Assembly (NCBI GenBank): GCA_964366725.1
Contig: CAYIUL010000024.1
Location: 1-7,455, forward strand
Length of the DNA stretch: 7,455 bases
Reading direction: 5' to 3'
DNA from: JACPAB01 sp964366725
Lineage (GTDB): Bacteria; Patescibacteriota; Minisyncoccia; 2-02-FULL-40-12; GWA2-44-9
In this document: positions 1-5,118 of the stretch, piece by piece
Layout: each line of letters opens with the position of its first letter
How positions within the stretch are numbered: the first letter of the stretch is position 1
Notes under the pieces: model-generated
Database searches by the model: none
The model's input: the letters and a program-made list of their open reading frames with translations, nothing else
Told to the model about the DNA's origin: nothing
Translations under genes and position numbers: made by a program

Positions 1-8
1 TAGAAATG

Positions 9-30
9 AAAAACCGCCTCGAGGCGGCTT
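9..30 (-). terminator. Intrinsic terminator ending the short leader transcript
   Basis: Read on the minus strand, AAGCCGCC, a TCGA loop and GGCGGTTT can form an 8-pair stem with one G-U pair, directly followed by a run of T that begins inside the stem (positions 13 to 9). The core CCGCCTCGAGGCGG is a perfect palindrome. The T-run exists only on the minus strand; the plus strand continues CTTGGATA, so the terminator is directional. It lies about 70 bases downstream of a predicted start site and about 175 bases after the last protein gene. It therefore belongs either to a small RNA or to the leader of a gene beyond the left edge. Confidence 0.8.
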
Positions 31-65
31 GGATACACGCTAAAAATAAGCTTGTATCAAGCGCC
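23..65 (-). promoter_or_regulatory. Candidate antiterminator stem competing with the terminator
   Basis: On the minus strand, bases 65 to 49 pair with 41 to 23. The pairs are 65-23, 64-24, 63-25, 62-27, 61-28, 60-29, 59-30, 58-32 through 53-37, 51-39, 50-40 and 49-41. That gives 17 Watson-Crick pairs interrupted by single-base bulges at 26 and 31 and one A-G mismatch (52/38), closed by a T-rich 7-base loop. Bases 23-30 are also the 5' arm of the terminator, so the two structures exclude each other. The stop codon of the short frame (59-57) lies inside the left arm, so a ribosome sitting there would be expected to favour termination. Confidence 0.4.
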
Positions 66-92
66 CATGTTGATTGCAGTTAATATAGTCAT
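57..92 (-). CDS. Possible 11-residue leader peptide
   Basis: An ATG at 92-90 opens a frame encoding MTILTAINMGA and stops at a TGA at 59-57. The predicted start site of the upstream promoter leaves only about 7 untranslated bases, so initiation would be close to leaderless; AAGG lies about 9 bases upstream but would be outside the RNA. The frame ends inside the left arm of the candidate antiterminator stem, which is where a leader peptide would sit in an attenuation system. It has no obvious run of one regulatory amino acid (two Ile, two Thr, two Ala). A frame this short can occur by chance, so the evidence is its position only. Confidence 0.22.
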   Translation of the reverse strand: MTILTAINMGA

Positions 93-105
93 TTCTATTG
101 GCCTT

Positions 106-135
106 AGTATACCAGAGCCCCTATCCACAAGTCAA
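106..135 (-). promoter_or_regulatory. Sigma70-type promoter for the short leader RNA
   Basis: The minus strand reads TTGACT at 135-130, an 18-base spacer, then TATACT at 111-106. Each hexamer differs from the consensus (TTGACA, TATAAT) at one position. Transcription would start near 98-99 and run left into the short frame and terminator. The -35 element touches the left arm of the inverted repeat at 135-187. Confidence 0.6.
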
Positions 136-187
136 CCCCATACGAAGCAGAGGCGCGCTGCGGGCCCTCGCTGGCTTCGTTCGGGGT
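135..187. repeat. Long imperfect inverted repeat between the last gene and the leader promoter
   Basis: Plus-strand bases 135-148 (ACCCCATACGAAGC) and 174-187 (GCTTCGTTCGGGGT) form 14-base arms with 13 pairs possible, counting one G-U, and one mismatch. The 25-base interior is very GC-rich and contains a further short GAGG/CCTC pairing. On the minus strand it starts about 16 bases after the stop codon of the 243-residue protein gene. No T-run follows on either strand, so it is not a standard intrinsic terminator. It may be a dispersed palindromic intergenic element or a 3' stem that protects the upstream message; the window shows only one copy. Confidence 0.6.
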
Positions 188-203
188 CAATAGCTTGTCT
201 TAA

Positions 204-935
204 TCAATCTTTTACACAAACACCTCCAGTATCTGGATAGTTCCCATCCAACTTACATGTATAACCGGCAGGGCATTGTATGCCCGCAATACCCCCACAA
301 AATTGGCTCATTTCAATAAATTTAAATGTGGAGAGGATTTGCTCATTGTCGTCTAATGAGTAAGTCCTACTGTTCTTATAAAAATAATGGGTTGGATAAC
401 TCTCATTAGTAGTTTTGTTTCTGCTAACTATCGTTTTACCAACTAAATCAAACATGCTCGCATCGGAAACAGAAACCAAATCCTGATTGGGGTTAGACTC
501 AATTAAGCTTATCTGTCGAGAAATTTCATCTTCTAAAAGTGTCGAGTAAACGATGACACTAAAAAATGTATCGTAGGAAATGGAAATCGGGCCTGCACCA
601 AAAAATTTCACTATACTTTTGTCGTGACTAGCACCCAAAGTTAAATCTCTAACGCTCCAATCCCCCGGATACTTAAACTCGAATCCATACTGCTCATTGC
701 GATAAGTTTGCCAGTTTGTGGTTTCGTTTCTTGGGGTAAATATTGGAACCATCATCTCGGAAGATTGCTTTTGCCAAAACCAGAGACCGGCATAGGCAAC
801 TCCTCCTACAACTAAAAGCAAAACTATGACGCCAATGAATTTTGGGGTGAAAGTTTTTCGAACTGGCGATGTTTCTTGAGACATCTGTGGCGGGGTTGGT
901 GCCGGCGGATTTGGTTGAAACGATTGTTGATCCAT
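204..935 (-). CDS. Membrane-anchored extracytoplasmic protein with PsbP-like domain and Cys-rich tail
   Basis: A 243-residue protein of unknown function. The first 32 residues are Pro/Gln-rich and presumably cytoplasmic. Residues 33-54 form one hydrophobic helix (FIGVIVLLLVVGG...), probably an uncleaved anchor. The rest, presumably outside, begins with the NWQTYRNEQYGFEFKYPGDW stretch (about 74-93), typical of small PsbP/LpqN-like domains of Patescibacteria, and ends near 'ILSTFKFI'. A tail from Cys213 to Cys240 (CGGIAGIQCPAGYTC, then NYPDTGGVC) has four cysteines that could make two disulfides. I chose the ATG at 935 because a TATAAT lies six bases before it; an in-frame TTG at 971 would add 12 residues of unconvincing sequence. 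It is more A/T-rich than the ribosomal genes. Stop is TGA. Existence of the gene is firm; function is unknown. Confidence 0.85.
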   Translation of the reverse strand: MDQQSFQPNPPAPTPPQMSQETSPVRKTFTPKFIGVIVLLLVVGGVAYAGLWFWQKQSSEMMVPIFTPRNETTNWQTYRNEQYGFEFKYPGDWSVRDLTLGASHDKSIVKFFGAGPISISYDTFFSVIVYSTLLEDEISRQISLIESNPNQDLVSVSDASMFDLVGKTIVSRNKTTNESYPTHYFYKNSRTYSLDDNEQILSTFKFIEMSQFCGGIAGIQCPAGYTCKLDGNYPDTGGVCVKD

Positions 936-941
936 ATCATC

Positions 942-971
942 ATTATATACCCCAAACAAAAACTCCTGCAA
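942..971 (-). promoter_or_regulatory. Possible promoter giving a leaderless message
   Basis: A perfect TATAAT occurs at 947-942 on the minus strand, six bases before the ATG at 935, so a start site at the usual distance would coincide with the A of the start codon. The -35 is weak: TTGCAG at 971-966, with an 18-base spacer. A leaderless transcript for the 243-residue protein is inferred. Confidence 0.4.
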
Positions 972-981
972 TTAAGAGGAG
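954..981 (-). terminator. Weak candidate terminator at the end of the spc-map transcript
   Basis: On the minus strand, CTCCT (981-977) and AGGAG (967-963) can pair around a 9-base loop and are followed by TTTTTGTTT (962-954). The stem has only 5 or 6 pairs, so it is weak. The stem overlaps the stop codon of the 76-residue protein gene and is followed at once by the TATAAT of the next gene, a sensible place for a transcript boundary. The AGGAG could also be read as a ribosome binding site, but no good in-frame start lies at the right distance. Confidence 0.3.
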
Positions 982-1202
982 CCCGGCTGCTTTTTGATGG
1001 TCAGGAGCGAAAGCCTTATCAGCGCAATCCCCCCGAAAACCAGAACCACCAAGGGCTTGATTATGTTGATCTGGGAACGGTAGATCTCCGGCGTAAAAAG
1101 CCAGGAAACAAGGGCCATTACCGCTATGATCAGTGAGCTGATCCCAAGGGTTGTCAGCACTATGCCGACCTTATCCCTGAAGGTTCGAACTTCTTTCTCC
1201 AT
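972..1202 (-). CDS. Small two-helix membrane protein of unknown function
   Basis: A 76-residue protein that I do not recognise. It starts with a charged segment (MEKEVRTFRDKV), followed by two hydrophobic helices at about residues 12-36 and 47-67, a short loop between them (FTPEIYRSQIN) and a basic tail ending KKQPGSS. This suggests a small integral membrane protein. The start at 1202 is chosen over an in-frame ATG at 1244 because GGAG lies 7 bases upstream of it, whereas the longer form has no ribosome binding site. That leaves 50 bases after map. It occupies the place where infA or rpmJ normally follows map; it resembles neither. It is probably co-transcribed with the operon. Confidence 0.7.
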   Translation of the reverse strand: MEKEVRTFRDKVGIVLTTLGISSLIIAVMALVSWLFTPEIYRSQINIIKPLVVLVFGGIALIRLSLLTIKKQPGSS

Positions 1203-1209
1203 GACCGAT

Positions 1210-1213
1210 CTCC
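1210..1213 (-). promoter_or_regulatory. Shine-Dalgarno site that fixes the start of the small membrane protein
   Basis: The minus strand reads ACGGAGATCGGTC followed by ATG, placing GGAG 7 bases before the start codon at 1202. It is the only clear, well-spaced Shine-Dalgarno site before a chosen start in this window. Confidence 0.7.
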
Positions 1214-1252
1214 GTGTAGCGTAAAGGGAACTTAGCCCTATCATACCATAAT

Positions 1253-1999
1253 TTATTGAGTCAGTATCAGGGGTCCCTTTTCTGTTATTGCAACCGTATG
1301 TTCAAAGTGCGCCGCCAATCCTCTGTCGGCGGTAATATATGAGAATCCGTCTTTGCCGATTCTTGTTCTTTTCTTTCCGGTGACAACCATAGGTTCAATG
1401 GCTATGACCATACCTGGCTCAAGATTATCTCCTCCTCCGCGCTTTCCGAAGTTGGGAACCTGTGGCCACTCGTGGAGTTCCTCTCCGATGCCGTGGCCGA
1501 CAAGATCGTGGATGACCTCAAATCCGTTCTTTCTTACATATTCTTGTATCGCGGCCCCGATATCACCGGTCGTGTTTCCGGGCTTGGCTTGGCGTATGCC
1601 TATCTCTAAGGCCTCTCGGGTCACTTTCAAAAGTTCCTTCTTTTTTATGTCGCTGTCGTTTCCGACAATAACCGTAGTTGCCGAGTCGGTGTGAAAACCG
1701 TTAAAATATATCCCCATATCAAGCTTGAGCACGTCGCCATTATTCAAAACTTTTTTCTCCGACGGGACGCCGTGGACTATCTCTTCGTTGACCGAAGTGC
1801 AGAGAACCGCCGGATAGCCATCATAACCCAAGAAGGACGGCTTAACGCCGTAAGACAAAACAAGCTCTCTCGCGAGCTTTTCCAAATGGTTGGTTGTGAT
1901 ACCGGGTTTAACTTCCTCCGCCAACTTCCGCAATATCTTGGCCAGTATCTCTCCCCCCTCTTTCATTATTTTTATGTCTTCTTTGGTTTTAAGCTTCAT
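1253..1999 (-). CDS. map: Methionine aminopeptidase, type I
   Basis: Removes the initiator methionine from new proteins in the cytoplasm, using a two-metal site. The protein has 248 residues, close to the family norm, and no N-terminal zinc-finger extension, so it is the short type Ia form. All expected metal ligands are visible: Asp94 (LKLDMG), Asp105 (HTDSA), His169 (VGHGIG), Glu202 (AIEPM) and Glu233 (HFEHT). The substrate-site histidines His76 (EEIVHGVP) and His176 (ELHEWPQV) are also present. The start overlaps the end of the kinase gene by 11 bases (ATGAAGCTTAA), which suggests translational coupling; no Shine-Dalgarno site is visible. The order secY-adk-map is the standard spc arrangement. 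Nothing suggests inactivity. Confidence 0.97.
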   Translation of the reverse strand: MKLKTKEDIKIMKEGGEILAKILRKLAEEVKPGITTNHLEKLARELVLSYGVKPSFLGYDGYPAVLCTSVNEEIVHGVPSEKKVLNNGDVLKLDMGIYFNGFHTDSATTVIVGNDSDIKKKELLKVTREALEIGIRQAKPGNTTGDIGAAIQEYVRKNGFEVIHDLVGHGIGEELHEWPQVPNFGKRGGGDNLEPGMVIAIEPMVVTGKKRTRIGKDGFSYITADRGLAAHFEHTVAITEKGPLILTQ

Positions 2000-2690
2000 T
2001 GGTAATGTATGTTTGTAAGTTATCCCAAATATCTTTAGCCACAGCTTCGATAGTATCTTCCCCTGGAATATCTATTATCTCTATTTCTTTTGTTTGAATG
2101 TATTCTATAGCCGGCACAGTTCTTTCTTCGTACTCTTTCAACCTTGTTTCGATGACCTTGGGATCATCTAATGCTCTTCTTATTATTTTGCCCCCATCAA
2201 TAGGACACACAGTGGGATTTGTTTTGGCTACTTCGGGATTTATGGGATGGCTGTTCTCGCAAAATAATCTCTGGCTATTCCGCTTAACCGATTCTTCTCC
2301 GGAAATATGAAGCTTGAACACCAATATCGAATCTTTTCCATAAAAAGATTCTAATTTCGGTATTTCTATTTCTGCTTCTGGAAGCGTGCGTGGCGAGCCG
2401 CTGTATATTATTCCTTTGACCCCGGAGTTGACAAGTTTCTCCGTGGCCTCATTAACCACACTGGCCACCCAGCTCGGGGTCAACAATATTCCCGCCGCCC
2501 ACATCTTCTTCTCTTTTAACATGTCTTGATAATCGAGATCCTCGGGTTTTGTATTATTGAACTTGTTTTCCAGGGCCTGTGTGCTTTTGAAGATAGTGAA
2601 CCCTATCTTTGACGCAAGTATGTCGGCTTGAGTATCTTTACCCGAACCGATCGGACCCATGAAGATAATAAACTTTTTGCGTAAATTCAT
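1989..2690 (-). CDS. adk: Adenylate kinase family nucleoside monophosphate kinase, divergent
   Basis: Cytoplasmic P-loop kinase in the position of adk between secY and map; 233 residues, slightly longer than usual. The P-loop is GPIGSGKDT (12-20), with Asp where the family has Gly (GKGT). The LID is long (about 141-173), with Cys144 and Cys162-x-x-Asp165 of a C-x2-C...C-x2-C/D zinc knot, but Ser147 replaces the second Cys. LID arginines Arg141, Arg171 or 172 and Arg183 are present. The monophosphate site is unusual: STGDxLR is STQALEN (36-42) and DGFPRT is SGSPRT (97-102), so only the second arginine (Arg101) is kept, and the adenine-binding Gln is Glu105. Fold and phosphoryl transfer are likely; AMP as substrate is uncertain. 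The 60 bases after secY hold no clear promoter or Shine-Dalgarno site. Confidence 0.85.
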   Translation of the reverse strand: MNLRKKFIIFMGPIGSGKDTQADILASKIGFTIFKSTQALENKFNNTKPEDLDYQDMLKEKKMWAAGILLTPSWVASVVNEATEKLVNSGVKGIIYSGSPRTLPEAEIEIPKLESFYGKDSILVFKLHISGEESVKRNSQRLFCENSHPINPEVAKTNPTVCPIDGGKIIRRALDDPKVIETRLKEYEERTVPAIEYIQTKEIEIIDIPGEDTIEAVAKDIWDNLQTYITNEA

Positions 2691-2750
2691 AGTTTCATCT
2701 TAACAAATTACAGAATGGCTTTGCCAGTGGGCCAGGCACGCACAGAAGTT

Positions 2751-4010
2751 TTAATACTCGTACATGGAGAGCTGCGCGTCTACTTGCTTCATTATCTCCA
2801 GAGCAACGGATACAACGATAAGAATAGAGGTGCCTCCGACAGCAAACGTCGTGATACCGGTGGCCCCTTGGACTATGTTCGGCAAAATAGCGATGAGGCC
2901 AAGAAATATCGCCCCCACCAAAGTCACGCGGTTCAGCAAATGGTTCAGGAACTGGGCGGTCATCGGTCCGGGACGGATACCCGGGATGTATCCGCCCTGC
3001 TTTTGGATGTTTTCGGATATTGATTTTGGATCAAAAGTAACCGCAGTGTAGAAGTATGTGAAGAGAACCACCAGCAAGAAGTAGAACGTCGCATACCATG
3101 TTTGGTTCTGCACAAAATTATTGAAGAAAGCGGCGACCCGAGCCACAACCGGAATACTGGAACCGGCAAAAAAATTGGCGATAAGGCCCGGGAAAAGCAG
3201 AAGCGATAAAGCAAAAATTATGGGAATCACTCCGGCGTTGTTGACCCTCATCGGAAGATAGGTTGACACTCCCCCGTAAACTCTGGAGCCCCTGATGCGC
3301 CGCGCGTAGTTGATGGGGATGTTCCTCTGGGCCTCGCTGATATAGACCACGCCCACAATAACCGCAAGCGCCACGATGATAAAACCGATATAAGTGAACA
3401 GCTGGCTCGGGTCGTAAGTGAAAACCGTCTGCCTAAGAGAGGTAGGCAAACCGGACACGATACCGGCTAATATCAAAATGGAAACGCCGTTGCCGAGATT
3501 TTTCTCTGTTATCAGCTCTCCGAGCCACATGAAGAAAACGCTCCCAGCGACTATAACGGAAATGGCGCCGGCCCAAGACATTGGGTCCAGTGTTCCGATT
3601 ACTCCTTGCCTTGAGAGCAGGACCAAAAATCCATATCCCTGCAGAGCGGCCAACGGCACGGTGAGCAACCGGGAATATTGATTAAATTTCATCCTGCCGG
3701 CTTCGCCCTCGTATTTATACATCTGCTCAAGCGAAGGAAAAATCATCGTCAAAAGCTGCATGATGATCGAGCCGGTGATATACGGCCCCAGACCGAGCAT
3801 TCCTATGGACAAAGAAGACAAGGAACCGCCCGTGAAGGAACTGATGAGCCCGAAGAGTTGGTTCTGGGCGAGAAATTCTCTTAAACGTGAGGCGTCAATG
3901 GCGGGAATGGGGATGTTGGATACCAGCCGGAAAACAGCCAAAAGGAAAAATATAAAGAGGACTTTATTTCTCAATTCCGGTCTCTTGAATATTTGTAAGA
4001 TTTTATCCAT
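2751..4010 (-). CDS. secY: Protein translocase subunit SecY
   Basis: The channel-forming subunit of the Sec translocon in the cytoplasmic membrane; it moves unfolded proteins across or into the membrane together with SecE, SecG and SecA. The protein has 419 residues, a little shorter than E. coli SecY, with about ten hydrophobic helices. Diagnostic stretches are the plug and second-helix region GMLGLGPYITGSIIMQLL (70-87), YLPMRVNNAGVIPIIFA (251-267), and the cytoplasmic loop KQGGYIPGIRPG (337-348) with the arginine needed for SecA-driven export. It is followed by LVGAIFLGLIAILP. The C-terminus IMKQVDAQLSMYEY is standard. The gene starts 9 bases after rplO and has no Shine-Dalgarno site. It is intact and confidently identified. 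Confidence 0.98.
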   Translation of the reverse strand: MDKILQIFKRPELRNKVLFIFFLLAVFRLVSNIPIPAIDASRLREFLAQNQLFGLISSFTGGSLSSLSIGMLGLGPYITGSIIMQLLTMIFPSLEQMYKYEGEAGRMKFNQYSRLLTVPLAALQGYGFLVLLSRQGVIGTLDPMSWAGAISVIVAGSVFFMWLGELITEKNLGNGVSILILAGIVSGLPTSLRQTVFTYDPSQLFTYIGFIIVALAVIVGVVYISEAQRNIPINYARRIRGSRVYGGVSTYLPMRVNNAGVIPIIFALSLLLFPGLIANFFAGSSIPVVARVAAFFNNFVQNQTWYATFYFLLVVLFTYFYTAVTFDPKSISENIQKQGGYIPGIRPGPMTAQFLNHLLNRVTLVGAIFLGLIAILPNIVQGATGITTFAVGGTSILIVVSVALEIMKQVDAQLSMYEY

Positions 4011-4019
4011 GCTCGGAGT

Positions 4020-4493
4020 TTATAATATTTTGCTTCCGGTCTTGGCGATTTTGGACTCGGCCGATTTTGAAAATTTGAATCCCTGAAAATCGAGATTCCT
4101 TTTCAAATCGCCCTCGCCCAGAACTTTAACATTTTTCTCCAGTTTATTTATCCAGCCCTGTTCGGCAAGCATCTTTGGGCTTACCACCTGGCCGTCATTG
4201 AACCTGTTAAAGAAGTCCAGATTTAAAACCGGGGCTTTATCCTGTCTTAATCGGTAGAATCTGTGTTTAGCGTGAGGCCTGTTGGAACCGGGTTTTTTTG
4301 ACGCGCCTCTCTGCTTCGGAAAAAGCTGCCAAATGCGATTGTCTCCGCCCCGAAAACCGGGTTTGAACCCGGCGCCGGCCCGGGACTTCTGGCCCTTGGA
4401 CCCTTTTCCGGAATAAGTTCCCCGTTTTCCTCCTCTTCCGACGCGCCTGCCCGGTTTCCTTGGAGTTCTCGATTTTAGTTCTGATAAGTTCAT
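4020..4493 (-). CDS. rplO: Large-subunit ribosomal protein uL15
   Basis: uL15 binds 23S rRNA and takes part in late assembly of the 50S subunit. The protein has 157 residues. The basic glycine-rich N-terminal arm is clear: RRVGRGGKRGTYSGKGSKGQKSRAG (about 16-40), followed by PGFRGG (45-50) and LFPKQRG (57-63). In most bacteria the first part reads RVGRGxGSGxGKTAGRGHKGQ; the KRGTYSGKG version matches what I recall from Parcubacteria. The C-terminal globular part follows, with VSPKMLAEQGW and VKVLGEGDL motifs. It begins 9 bases after rpsE, where rpmD would normally lie between the two. No Shine-Dalgarno site is visible. Confidence 0.96.
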   Translation of the reverse strand: MNLSELKSRTPRKPGRRVGRGGKRGTYSGKGSKGQKSRAGAGFKPGFRGGDNRIWQLFPKQRGASKKPGSNRPHAKHRFYRLRQDKAPVLNLDFFNRFNDGQVVSPKMLAEQGWINKLEKNVKVLGEGDLKRNLDFQGFKFSKSAESKIAKTGSKIL

Positions 4494-4502
4494 GTTTGTC
4501 GA

Positions 4503-5093
4503 TTAGTTACTTTTAACTTTGATCTTTTTCAATGCTTCAATGGTCGCCATGGCGATATTAACCTTGTTATTGGTCCTCCCGATGATCTTTCCCGTTAAAC
4601 GGGTAATGCCGGAAAGCTTAGCCACGACCCGGACAGGACCTCCGGCTTTTACTCCTCCTCTTGCGGGCTTGAGCAGGACCACGGCGCTATTATACTTGGC
4701 TTCAACTTGATAAGGAATGGTTCCGTCCTTGATCGGTACCACTAACATATTTTTCTTGGCTTGGTTGTAGGCCTTCTGGACGGATTGGGCAACGTCTTTA
4801 CCTTTCGCTAGCCCGACACCGACTTTTCCCTTGCCGTCACCGATCACTATAGTCGCCCTGAAACTGAACCTCTTACCGCCCTTGGTAACACGGGAGACCC
4901 TGTCGATAGCCAAGACCTTCTGCTCGTATTCCTGTTTCCTTTCCATGCCGCCTCTCCCGCCGGGCCGGCCCGGTCTCCCGCCCGGCCTGCCTCCGCCAAA
5001 TCTTCCGCGTCCGCCTCGTCCGCCGCCAAATCTTCCGGGAGCTTCCGGGACCGGTGGTTTTTCCGAATTGGTTTGTGGCATTTGTTGTTCCAT
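4503..5093 (-). CDS. rpsE: Small-subunit ribosomal protein uS5 with RGG-rich N-terminal extension
   Basis: uS5 is a 30S protein that affects decoding accuracy and mRNA unwinding at the entry site. The core is standard: IDRVSRVTKGGKRFSFRATIV (63-83), GDGKGKVGVGLAKGKDV (85-101), GGVKAGGPVRVV (146-157), then the C-terminal fold ending near NIAMATIEALKKIK. The protein has 196 residues; the extra part is a 49-residue extension with a Pro-rich start and a Gly/Arg/Pro-rich block (20-49), including two RFGGGR units. I chose the ATG at 5093 because the frame is open and it leaves a 25-base gap after rplR. An in-frame ATG at 4946 (residue 50) is preceded by GGGAGAGG and could give a 147-residue form. 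The core call is certain; the start is less so. Confidence 0.93.
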   Translation of the reverse strand: MEQQMPQTNSEKPPVPEAPGRFGGGRGGRGRFGGGRPGGRPGRPGGRGGMERKQEYEQKVLAIDRVSRVTKGGKRFSFRATIVIGDGKGKVGVGLAKGKDVAQSVQKAYNQAKKNMLVVPIKDGTIPYQVEAKYNSAVVLLKPARGGVKAGGPVRVVAKLSGITRLTGKIIGRTNNKVNIAMATIEALKKIKVKSN

Positions 5094-5118
5094 ATTAGTT
5101 CAATTACTTCACTATTAA

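Larger units (their letters stand above)
9..99 (-). ncRNA. Putative attenuator leader RNA or small structured RNA
   Basis: About 90 bases lie between the predicted start site of the promoter at 106-135 and the T-run of the terminator at 9-30. The transcript would contain a possible 11-codon reading frame, a stem between 49-58 and 32-41 (9 of 10 pairs, loop of 7) and the terminator hairpin. The stem can be extended by pairing 59-65 with 23-30, which takes up the first half of the terminator. Two mutually exclusive folds of this kind are what an attenuator needs. I recognise no known RNA family. It could also be an independent sRNA. The pairings are seen directly; the function is inference. Confidence 0.45.

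Noticed and set aside
121..129. CTATCCACA, one mismatch from a DnaA box
   Set aside because: One isolated 9-mer with a mismatch is expected by chance in a window of this size, and no cluster of boxes or AT-rich unwinding region is seen. It lies in the spacer of the leader promoter.
52..240. A 62-codon plus-strand frame over the leader region
   Set aside because: It runs through the inverted repeat and promoter-like bases and into the end of a real minus-strand gene; the protein has no domain-like features.
969..971. TTG as start of the PsbP-like protein gene, giving 255 residues
   Set aside because: The added 12 residues are not family-like, no ribosome binding site precedes the TTG, and the ATG at 935 fits the TATAAT position better.
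1242..1244. ATG giving a 90-residue form of the small membrane protein
   Set aside because: No Shine-Dalgarno site precedes it, whereas the ATG at 1202 has GGAG at 7 bases.
1225..1275. TATGAT-like -10 between map and the small membrane gene
   Set aside because: No acceptable -35 at 16-18 bases; the best candidate has a poor match at 19 bases.
2691..2750. Possible promoter or terminator between secY and the kinase gene
   Set aside because: Only short 4-pair stems without a T-run and no convincing -35/-10 pair are visible; probably a plain intergenic gap within the operon.
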